A stretch of 64,000 nucleotides of DNA, from contig MU405345.1 of assembly GCA_022836615.1 (NCBI GenBank), forward strand, positions 1-64,000. Direction: 5' to 3'. Below the pieces are notes generated by a model, which saw only the letters and a list, made by a program, of their open reading frames with translations, searched no databases and was not told the DNA's origin. The DNA comes from Annulohypoxylon bovei var. microspora (Eukaryota > Ascomycota > Sordariomycetes > Xylariales > Hypoxylaceae). A program made the translations under genes and the position numbers. Shown in pieces: positions 33,220 to 43,053 of this stretch (the stretch's first letter is position 1; every line of letters begins with the position of its first letter).

Positions 33220-34742
33220 TAAATGTCTCACTCCCAGTCGAACATTTGGTTGGAATTCCTCCATTAAAGGTCCACCAGCCAACCGGCAAAAAGCTTTTCG
33301 GGAGATTCAACTTACGAGGCTTCAAAGGCACGCAGTTGACTACTACCAGCTCTGTGAATTATTGTAATATACTCATTAATGATGCTGTGAAGTCCTAGCT
33401 AAGCTTTCTATAATTGGAGAAAGCTCTGAGGGGCCACCAATCAGAAGTGCGGTTACTTTCCCATCCATGTCGTGACTTTCGGCAATCTTCACCTTGGGCA
33501 AATCGGAATCGGGAAGGGCGAAGCAATATCCATCTGGTTGCTATCTCGTTATTTATATCAAGAACCCTAAGGATCAAAGATTGATATGGTATGTTCGATG
33601 GATAGTCGTGCATAATCCGAAGCCACTTCACTCCGACCCGTCTATTAGCACTTTAATCGTAAAAGGAAACAAACCCAACCAAGCATATCGCGACGTTCTT
33701 GTCTCACCTCCCAGGTTCGCTTTAGATTTGAAATTTGATTAGCTTTAGAGAGCTTCTATAAGCTATCGAACCTCCTATTTGAATGTGATTGTCGGATATC
33801 ATTGTCATATCAGTAAGAAAAATGATTATCCTAGCTATATCAATATAAAAAACGTGGTTGGGGATGAAGTCATGACGCTTTACTACTCTACCATCAAATA
33901 GATCATTTACCTCATGCTTCCAAAATGTCTTTTTCATTACATCATATACACTATCCTCCAGCATCTCCAGCGTCGCTGAAACCGAAACTCGATGATCGAT
34001 AAAAATACCTACCTACTCAAGCCATAGTGAAACGACCACTTCCTCGAGAATCCCGTAGTGCTAGTGTGTCAAGTCCCAAATAGTCCGCCTTAACGCGTCT
34101 CTTCTCTATTCCTTCTCGTGGCTCGCGAAATTAGATATTGGCTAGCCATGCCGCGATATCTCGACGGAGGGACGTTTCTGTTTATTAAAGTGCTTCAAAT
34201 TTCTTGCGCTCTCCCTTGACTGAGACACGCGCTACCCAGGTACGGAATGCGATCGCCCACCCGCCCGAGGCGATCGATGTCGGCGCGTGGCTAAGACATT
34301 AGAATTCCACCAGCCCTACGCGATAGCACGGCGGGCACGCGCCAATTGCCTACCTCTTAGGTGGGCAGAGAAGCTTTGCGCGATGAGACCCCTCCAACCC
34401 CCCTTTCGTCATTATCGAATTCGCGCGCCTTGCGGCCTCGACGATGGCCTTCCAGCGCAGGGCGGGATGAGGCGAAGCCAGCAGCAAGGGAGGCCGACGT
34501 GATCGCTGAAGAATGGCTTCCTGGTATACTGTCGGCGTTGAGCCGGCTTTGGCTCTCTTTGCATCTTCTCTTGTTCTGCGCACGAAAGTACGATCCCTAG
34601 TTACGAGAACAGAGAACCGAGACTACAGATCTGATTCGACTCCATCTATCACCATTCACAACTTGCAATCGCGGCGCAGCTTTCGACGGCACAGTCGTAT
34701 TCTCCCACATGTTAACGGTTTCGCCGGCTGTTATCCATCACG
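33220..34742. other. Spacer between the MITE-like element and the Axl2-like gene
   Basis: 1.5 kb without a supported gene. There is a short hairpin, AGCTTTCT..AGAAAGCT, near 33402-33425. The last few hundred bases before 34743 are the promoter and leader of the Axl2-like gene. Confidence 0.5.
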
Positions 34743-37700
34743 ATGGTAATGGGATGTAAGAACGGCTTCGCACTCGGCGCGGCAGCAGCAGCTCTAGCGA
34801 CGCTCGCAGGTGCTGCTCCGGTCGACAACTTCCCAATCAACTCTCAACTCCCGCCCGTAGCTCGCATATCAGAAGCTTTCGAATTCATCTTCTCCCCGAT
34901 AACATTCTCCTCTCCCTCGGATATTACGTACCGGCTTGAGAACGCGCCGAAATGGCTTTCCATCGATAGCGCTTCGCGTCGACTCTTTGGGACGCCGAGT
35001 GACGAGGACGTCCCGCCTGGCGAAGTTGTCGGGGTCCCGATCGAATTAGTCGCGGAAGACGAGACGGGCTCGACGACGGCGAAGCCGACTTTGGTGGTAT
35101 CAAGGAATAAGCCGCCTACCATCTCTATTCCTCTCTCAGAACAGCTTCCCAAGATTGGGACGTACATAGCCCCTTCATCCATACACTTTCACCCCTCTAA
35201 GGAGTTCTCCTTTAGCTTCGATGAGCACACGTTCCGCACGGATAGCGGCGACGGTGGGCTTAACTATTACGCCGTGTCCGGCGACAACGTACCTCTCCCT
35301 TCCTGGATATCCTTTAATACCGACGACCTCACTTTCTCTGGCAAGACGCCTTCATTCGAAACCCTAATCCAACCTCCGCAGACCTTTACTTTCCTCCTAG
35401 TCGCGTCAGATGTTGTGGGTTTCGCATCTGTCTCGGTACCCTTCTCGATCGTGGTAGGGAACCACGAATTAACTGCCGATCCACCTGTAGTCAAGCTCAA
35501 TGCGACACAAGGAAAGTCCTTCGAATTCAAGGGTTTATCTGACGTGTTAAAACTTGATGAGAATCCCCTGAAGCTGGAAGATGTCGAGAGTATCGCCGCG
35601 CTCGACCTACCACCTTGGGTGTCCTTCGATAATGAGACATGGATGTTGAATGGCAAACCCGATGACAATGCCGAGTCGTCTAACATCACCATAGCTGTCA
35701 CGGACAAATTTACTGATACCTTAAATCTAACGGTCTCGATTCATTTTAGCCTGTTCCTTTCAGACCTGCCTGATCTCAACCTCAAATCAGGTGACGACTT
35801 CTCTTTTGATCTGAATAAATATCTCTCGAACCCTTCTGAGATCCGGGTTACAGTGAAGGACGAGACGGATGCATCTTGGGCAGAGTTCAACTCTTCGTCG
35901 TTCATCCTCTCGGGATCCGTCCCTGAACCCAAATCAGCGAAGTCCGCGTCGGCGCCGCACGTCACTTTCAACGCTTCTTCCAAGCATACGAATGAGACAG
36001 AGACCAAAACCATGAACATAAAAATCGACTCACCCTCTCCTTCTCACGAGAGCCCACCTGAACCGAGCCACAAGCCGGATGACGATGGCACGGACGACTC
36101 GAACAAGAACTTACTCTGGCTACTTGTCATACCGATATTTTTAGCATTTGCCGGAATTATACTTCTCCTTTTCCACATCCGAAGGCGACGCCACCACCCT
36201 AGAAGACTTGAGGTATCCGGACCCATACCGGGAAGCTTCATGGCTAACCGGCCCGGAAGCTATGACAACGGTTCCGGTTCCGGCCAGACTACAAGGACCC
36301 TGGTGAATACAGTACCGCCACGTCTTTCCAAAGGTGGTGTATATGGACAGAATGCTCGAGCTTCTGCTACGAACCAACGAGCCTCCCAAACCGCATCGAA
36401 TTCAAGTCTGACCGGAAACATACTGCCACATGCCATGATGGCGATGTACTCCAGAGCGAGGTCACCCGAGCATAGCGTCATTTTAGAGGGTAGTTCTTGG
36501 TCTGCGGAACGTAGTCAACCATCCCCGCAGGTAATAGGAGCAACAGACGAAATGAGTCTGCTGTCAGATACTAGCCTCGGAGACGGCGATGCGTATATAG
36601 TGCAAGCGCAATCATACTCCATTCCACGGGGGCCTCGACAGGATCCATACCGGAATCTCTCAGTCCCAGGAAACCCGGAGCCTTTCAGTATACAAACCAC
36701 GCCGGAAATTGCCTACATTGCAGGCGGTAGATATGAGTCCGACTCGGACGAAGCGGTCCCGCCAGCAATTGGCTATGCCGCACAGCCAAAGTCAGAACAG
36801 CACGAAGATACGGGTCTCACCCTCCGTGATGTCGGGAAGCGAATATCTAATTTATGGAAGAGGGAGAGCAAGATTCAGCTTCCCGAGGAGCAGAAGCGGA
36901 ATAGCATGCATAGCGACTCCACCGGCAAGACGACTTGCACGAGTATCCTGACTTCTGGATTAACCGGGGGAGCCGAGGAAGAGGCCACGACGAGCATAAA
37001 TATGGTCGTAAAACCAACTATAATACACATACCTAGTAGACCGGGAGAGGCGCGACAAGTGAGCAGGAGGATAAGCGAGTCCTCGCCGCTCTTCGGCGGG
37101 CGGTCAATCATACAATCACCGCGAAATTTCGGATTAGCGAACCGATCACCCGAAACAGTAATACAAGCGAGCCCGGTGCTGCCGCCGAATCTAGAGGATT
37201 TCGCAAATCCCCGCGATAGCGATTCATCGTGGGATCGGATCGCGAGGAATTCCTTAGGCATCGCCTATAAAGACCTCATCACCGAGCCGGAGAAAGTCGT
37301 TCCGCGTCAAGAATCCCCGGTAGATCCAGCTCAGGGCGAGAACTGGATAATACACGATAGAGCCCGGGATCTATTATCCCCGGGCCAATGGCCACAGCCA
37401 AATACATCCGTCAACGTCCACATGGTTGGCATAGCGCGTACCTCGCCCTTCGACACATCTAGCGAACTGCCGAGGCTACCGCCCACATCGGCATTGGCGA
37501 TATCCAAGGGCGAAGGGAAAAATAGAATGGCGGTGAGCCGGCGCCCATCACAACACTCTACTCTCCAGAGTACGCCGTCGCTCACCTCGAGATCCGATAA
37601 ATCCTACTCCTCCCGGGACGATCAATTATACACCAGGCAAAGAACGCCTGGTGAGATGCGAGCGTTAGCATCGCAGACGCCGTCCACGGCGGACGGGTGG

Positions 37701-37997
37701 GACGCGCCAAACCGGCCGTTGCCCGAGACGCCCGTGCGTAGCAGAGCGCCGCTGGCGAATCGGGCTAACGAGGCATACTACGGTCTAGCGGGGGGAGGCG
37801 GTCAAAGCTCCGATATCGAGAACGTACCGTCCAAGAACTGGAAATCGACAAGGAGTCTGAAGAGCGCCAAGAGCTTGCGCAGCGTTTGGGCTGACGAGGA
37901 TGATGAAGACGCGTGGGAGGATATACGCCCGCCGACGACTATCGACGGCTGGGATGACGGTGGTGATAGCGACGGGAGCTTCACGGTTTATATCTAA
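34743..37997 (+). CDS. AXL2: Axl2-like membrane protein with dystroglycan-type cadherin-like domains
   Basis: A single exon coding for 1084 residues. A signal peptide (about 1-24, Ala-rich core) is followed by about four cadherin-like/CADG beta-sandwich repeats in the first 430 residues. These carry the repeated W-L-S-I-D / W-I-S-F-N / W-V-S-F-D motif and L-F-G-T-P / F-S-G-K-T-P / L-N-G-K-P turns. N-glycosylation sequons are frequent. One transmembrane helix at about 457-480 (L-L-W-L-L-V-I-P-I-F-L) is followed by R-R-R-R-H-H and a ~600-residue Ser/Pro-rich cytosolic tail. This is the layout of Axl2/Bud10, which marks the axial bud site in yeast and interacts with septins and polarity proteins in filamentous fungi. 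The first of two nearby ATGs (34743, 34749) was chosen. Confidence 0.9.
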   Translation: MVMGCKNGFALGAAAAALATLAGAAPVDNFPINSQLPPVARISEAFEFIFSPITFSSPSDITYRLENAPKWLSIDSASRRLFGTPSDEDVPPGEVVGVPIELVAEDETGSTTAKPTLVVSRNKPPTISIPLSEQLPKIGTYIAPSSIHFHPSKEFSFSFDEHTFRTDSGDGGLNYYAVSGDNVPLPSWISFNTDDLTFSGKTPSFETLIQPPQTFTFLLVASDVVGFASVSVPFSIVVGNHELTADPPVVKLNATQGKSFEFKGLSDVLKLDENPLKLEDVESIAALDLPPWVSFDNETWMLNGKPDDNAESSNITIAVTDKFTDTLNLTVSIHFSLFLSDLPDLNLKSGDDFSFDLNKYLSNPSEIRVTVKDETDASWAEFNSSSFILSGSVPEPKSAKSASAPHVTFNASSKHTNETETKTMNIKIDSPSPSHESPPEPSHKPDDDGTDDSNKNLLWLLVIPIFLAFAGIILLLFHIRRRRHHPRRLEVSGPIPGSFMANRPGSYDNGSGSGQTTRTLVNTVPPRLSKGGVYGQNARASATNQRASQTASNSSLTGNILPHAMMAMYSRARSPEHSVILEGSSWSAERSQPSPQVIGATDEMSLLSDTSLGDGDAYIVQAQSYSIPRGPRQDPYRNLSVPGNPEPFSIQTTPEIAYIAGGRYESDSDEAVPPAIGYAAQPKSEQHEDTGLTLRDVGKRISNLWKRESKIQLPEEQKRNSMHSDSTGKTTCTSILTSGLTGGAEEEATTSINMVVKPTIIHIPSRPGEARQVSRRISESSPLFGGRSIIQSPRNFGLANRSPETVIQASPVLPPNLEDFANPRDSDSSWDRIARNSLGIAYKDLITEPEKVVPRQESPVDPAQGENWIIHDRARDLLSPGQWPQPNTSVNVHMVGIARTSPFDTSSELPRLPPTSALAISKGEGKNRMAVSRRPSQHSTLQSTPSLTSRSDKSYSSRDDQLYTRQRTPGEMRALASQTPSTADGWDAPNRPLPETPVRSRAPLANRANEAYYGLAGGGGQSSDIENVPSKNWKSTRSLKSAKSLRSVWADEDDEDAWEDIRPPTTIDGWDDGGDSDGSFTVYI

Positions 37998-39606
37998 TAT
38001 GTTGTGAGAGAGGAGAATATGATACCTACCTAGATACTTAATGTTATTAGTCTGCTGCTTGGCATATTTGCTAGACACTATAAGCGACAAAATCCTCGGT
38101 TGTCAAAGCAAAGCTAGTGATTCGCCTCGATATGAATATTTGTAATATGTAGCATGTGACCCCAGGCACTCAGATAAACGGAGGGGGTCGAGACCAACGA
38201 CTCGGAGACCGAAGTCGACAAGATACGGTGATATGTTCCCTCTTCGGCATGAGAGTATCTCCTTGATGTCACTTCAAGAAACACTCATGGATCCGGGATT
38301 CCCGGAACAGGCCGAACCCGTGGCCGGGGTTGGGGGTTGAGGTTACATTCATATCGCCGCTCCGGGGAACCCGAGAGAGGAGTAATTGTAGCTATATTGT
38401 GCTATGTTGGTAGCACACGCGAATGCGATAGATGTTCCCAAATTTAGCTTCGATAGCTTTGCCTGGCAGTAATATACCTAGATGACTTTTATTGTCCATA
38501 TCATATTCCATAGAAGCCTTGGAATATACTGTATTGTACTTGCAAGAGTAGATGGTTGTGATCTGGTAAGGTGATGATCAATACTTAAAGTGTACTATTT
38601 CCTGTTTCCGCGACTCGAGTGAGGCGAGGCGGCAATGCCTCTCCCCTGCATGGTAAGCTTAACTCCTTGTGGTATGAGATGCATGGTATCCCAGGAGCTC
38701 AGTAGCATTCGTGAAAGCCTAGAAGCGCTTTTCATTCGGACCTTCACACTTCAATATCGAGAAGCTAGGGATTTAAAAAAAAAACTGCCTCGGGTTGTTT
38801 CCAAGGTTTTATTTAATCAGAAAGAGGAAATTCTTGATTCTTGAAATGGAAATGGCAAGTTCTACGAACTACTTATTAGCTCTTTTTATTGTATCATTGT
38901 TTCCATGTCTGCCTTATGTATTTGTACCTTGAGGCTTGAGATTCCACCTGCCCCGGTTCCAGGCGGAGGTTATCACCCTAAGGCTCTTTCCTTCTGCTGT
39001 GAAACGCCGACCAATTGTTTTAGCACCTTTTCGAGCCTTCGTAAGAGCACACGCGACACTGCCAAATAAGAAAAACTCCTTCGTCTCCGTTTCATAACTC
39101 CGAATTTTGAGGTCATAGGGTCACCTAAATCCCAAGTTGTAATTCGAGTACCCGATGAATAACCGGGTGGATACTTTCTATATGTAGGTAGGTGTGTTAG
39201 GTGTACGTATGTATTTTATTTGAGTTTTAATAGCTCCTTTTGTCCTATTATGATTCGTGACGATCAAAAGTTACTGTGTACTTCTTGTTCTTTCAACATT
39301 AAATATGTATTTCAACTCAAAGAATTAGGTATGGATTCAGTGCTGACTGGCATGCAAATGCCCGATGATGTCGTGACGCATGATGTATCCTTACAACATC
39401 ATAGTGGCTTTTCAAACAATTCTATTCGGTTCTGGGCTGTGATGGAATTGCCCAGGTGAGCATGCAAAATTGCCCAAATCCTACCTACTATTGATGTACA
39501 TAGAATGGGCATGTGTACATAATTTACCTCGGTGAGGATCCTTGGGACAATGATCAATTTCCATCGAAGGCCTAGATGTCTATATCTAAAGTGTCTTAGG
39601 TACGAT

Positions 39607-39628
39607 CTAGGTATGTATAGATACCTAG
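39607..39628. repeat. Inverted repeat CTAGGTAT..ATACCTAG
   Basis: Eight-base perfect arms with a six-base loop, one of several TAGGTA/TACCTA palindromes in this window. Confidence 0.7.
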
Positions 39629-40240
39629 TATGTACGCGACAAACTGCATGTAATGATGTACCCAAGGTATACGATATGACTGCCTAAAATAGTAAAAGGT
39701 AGGTAAGTTTGATAAGTCATCAGTGGGTGCCAGCTGCCCATCGTCAATAATCGGATGGTATGGTTTTTTTTCTCTATGTACTAGGCACGTCTAGAAGCAT
39801 AACACCAAAACCCCGCCTTAGCCCTTTAGCTTTTGGCCTTGCCTTCCATTCTCTACCCAGTCACCCAGTCGCCCAGTCTACCTAACTTGCACCCTACTAC
39901 TACCTCCTAGACCTATTGCCCTCCACGTACCTCCGCTACTTACCTACTTTACACTGCCTGCTACCTTACCATATCCCATCCCACCATTATCTCTTGACTC
40001 TCTAGCACCGAACTTGATTCAACACATTCTTTTCGCGCGACGCCGAAGTGCCTTTTTCTCTCTCTCCCACACACAAACCACTACTACATCATTCCCCCCA
40101 AAAAGACACTACCCGCGGCTCCTACCGTATTCGTCTATATCCACATACATACCCATTTTCTTCCTCCAGGCCATTGAAAATTTTGACGATCAGCAAAGCA
40201 ACCCACGATATTGCCCCTCCTTCAAGTACTTCTTCAGTAC

Positions 40241-40261
40241 ATGACCATCCGACCAATTTGA
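40241..40261 (+). promoter_or_regulatory. Candidate upstream ORF of the PP2C gene
   Basis: ATG at 40241 codes for M-T-I-R-P-I and stops with TGA at 40259-40261, 39 nt before the main ATG. It lies inside the C/T-rich probable leader. Translational control is inferred. Confidence 0.35.
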
Positions 40262-40300
40262 GAACCCTACGCGCTGCGATAATATTAAACTCTTTTCGCC

Positions 40301-42241
40301 ATGGGTCAGACCCTTTCCGAGCCTGTCGTGGACAAGGTATGATAGCATTCTATTATTTGGATCTCTTCAATTGCGCCGTTCCCATCTTGTCTCCCTCCCC
40401 CCCACAGCCTACTCGTTGACCCGTGACTCCGCGCCTTGTCTGGTGGCCTTGCCTGACAACATCGCGATACCCCATTTCTAATGTCTCTACGTGCGGCGAT
40501 GCCACCATACATTTACGTTTTGAAAGCACTTTTGCTAACTGGGAATTTCTCTGCTAGGCTTCCGACAAGGGCGAAGATGACCGACTGTTGTACGGCGTGT
40601 CGGCTATGCAGGGATGGCGTATTAGCATGGAGGATTCTCACTGCACCATCCTTGACCTGTTGACCCCCAAAGCAGACGATGAGAAGAAGGCTCATCCTTC
40701 CCGGTTATCTTTCTTCGGTGTCTTTGATGGACATGGTGGAGATAAGGTCGCCCAGTTCGCGGGCAAGAATATATACGATATTCTCAAAAAGCAAGACACA
40801 TTCAAGGCTGGCAATTACGAGCAGTCCTTAAAGGACACATTCCTCGCGACTGATCGAGCAATATTGAGTGGTATGGATTCTCTATGGGAAACATTACATT
40901 ATATATGTGGAGTCTAACCTTTGCTTAGATCCTCAATATGAGGAGGAAGTATCTGGCTGTACCGCATGCTGTGGTCTGATTACCGGCGAGAAGATCTTTA
41001 TTGTTTGTACCCTGACATCTCACTGCCTAGAATTTATAACTAACTCGAATATCTAGGCGAATGCTGGCGACTCTCGAAGTGTCCTGGGAGTAAAAGGAAG
41101 AGCTAAGCCGCTTTCCTTTGACCATAAACCGCAGAACGAAGGTTAGTAGAATCGTTCGACATCATAAGTCTCTGATTTCAAAGTTGCTAACATATCCGAT
41201 TTCTACAGGCGAGAAGGCGCGAATTACTGCTGCCGGCGGTTTTGTTGACTTCGGTCGTGTCAACGGCAACCTTGCGCTCTCTCGAGCCATCGGAGATTTC
41301 GAATTCAAGAAGAGCGCCGAGCTTGCGCCCGAACAGCAGATCGTGACCGCATTCCCAGACGTAGTCGCGCATGACATCAGCGACGACGACGAGTTCTTAG
41401 TCATCGCATGTGATGGTACGTTTATATTCTTCCCCCCAGTATATCTAGGTAGACGTAGTAGCTAACCAGTATCATAGGCATTTGGGATTGCCAGTCTTCG
41501 CAAGCGGTTGTTGAGTTCGTCCGTAGGGGGATTGCGGCAAAGCAGGAGTTGGATAAGATTTGCGAGAACATGATGGACAACTGCCTGGCGTCTAATTCTG
41601 AGACTGGCGGAGTTGGCTGTGACAACATGACCATGGTCATCGTGGGCTTCTTAAGAGGCAGAAGTAAGGAGGAATGGTACGAAGAGGTTGCCAGTCGTGT
41701 GGCTAAAGGCGACGGCCCTTGTGCCCCTCCCGAATACGGTATGCCTTCTTAGAGCCCGGGGTCTCCTAAATAATTCATAAAACTGACCTTGAGACTCTCA
41801 GCTGAATTCCGGGGACCTGGTGTGCATCATAATTTCGACGACAGTGACAGCGGATATGATGTTGACATGGAGAACAAGACAAAGGCTTTTGGACTTGGTG
41901 GGTACAAGGGTCGTATCATCTTTCTTGGTGACGGTACTGAAGTTCTTACCGACTCTGACGACACCGAGATGTTTGACAATTCCGAGGAAGACAAGGACTT
42001 GGCAAGTCAAGTGTCTAAAAGCTCCTCTGGCGAGGATGATGCCGAGCTGAGTCGACTACCGCCCAGAGCTCCCTCGCCTCCCCCTCGAACACCTAAGAAG
42101 CAAGAAGACAAATCTCAGACAAAGATTAGCGAATCGACACCTAACACTACCACATCGACCACATCGGAGACTGCTGCGGAGGCTCTCAAGGAGGAACCTA
42201 AAGAGGCGAAACTAGAAGTAGCCGCCGCGTCTAAAGATTGA
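40301..42241 (+). CDS. PTC2: PP2C-family Ser/Thr phosphatase, PTC2/PTC3 type
   Basis: Seven exons: 40301-40336, 40558-40870, 40929-41002, 41057-41141, 41209-41415, 41478-41738 and 41802-42241. They give 471 residues in one frame. The N-terminal MGQTLSEPV is a good N-myristoylation start (Gly2). The catalytic PP2C domain shows W-R-I-S-M-E-D-S-H, F-D-G-H-G-G at about 68-73, V-S-G-C-T-A, A-N-A-G-D-S-R, S-R-A-I-G-D, A-C-D-G-I-W-D (across intron 5) and C-D-N-M-T, the metal-binding motifs of the family. The acidic Ser/Glu tail is typical of fungal Ptc2/3, which switch off stress MAPK and DNA-damage checkpoint signalling. Intron 3 uses a GTTTGT donor; the others have ordinary donors. Confidence 0.93.
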
Positions 42242-43053
42242 TTAGCGTACAGCTTTATTAGGCAGGATACTTTCAGAACCGTATCATTGGGCATTTCTAC
42301 GCCGTTCACCTGCTGATTGTTAGGATTTACCTTACCCCCCACCACGTCCTCTAGATGATTAGGGTCGTTTACGACAGAGCAACGAAGAGTTTGGTTTACT
42401 TTGGCACATGAGGGGATTATCGGAAGGGAAGGGGGAGAGGTTGAACGGTATGTGGGATATTCTCCCTAATAAGGAGATTGCCATAGCAGAGACCTTGAGA
42501 CACGCGACACGACCATTGGAGCCATCACACATTTGCAACTTTGGCGGTGAAGGTTTTGGGAGGACCTTCTTGACGGATTGCATGGTGGCTCTTCTGAAAT
42601 CTTTATAGCTGGAGTGTTCCGTATGCTGTATGAACCCCACGAGTTACACATGCATTGTTTTGATTTTTCTCTTTTTAAGAGTGCAGAAGTAGCAAGTTGA
42701 CGAAAATGCATTAATGCCAACAAAAGACTTGGTGATTATTATAATAATGTGAATGTGAAATTGATTAAATATTTATTCCCAAGGTACATATGTAGGTAGT
42801 CCCCCTCTGCCCCTTTCTAATTTGTGCATTGTGCACTGCCAGAGGTATGCTCGCTTATGTAATGATTGAGTCGGATTAAGGATAGCCGAATCGCCGTTTA
42901 ACAGCGGGCACAGCGGGCTGATCTTGGCAGTTGTCCCTAGCTCTCACGATAAGATCTGAAATTTAAATTTTGCCAGGCGGTTTTGCCTTTATCGTAATTC
43001 CTCATAAAAGGACCAAGTCTGATCTATTGCAGAATATGTTACATTTATAGCCC
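42242..43053. other. Spacer between PTC2-type and PPR-like genes
   Basis: 812 nt with no gene. It should contain the phosphatase 3' UTR and the promoter of the next plus-strand gene. Confidence 0.55.

Larger units (their letters stand above)
37998..40300. other. 2.3-kb spacer before the PP2C gene
   Basis: No supported gene. Left part: the Axl2-like 3' flank. The middle is AT-rich with TAGGTA motifs and an 8-bp-arm hairpin at 39607-39628. From about 39840 the sequence becomes C/T-rich, typical of the promoter and leader of the PP2C gene. Confidence 0.5.
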
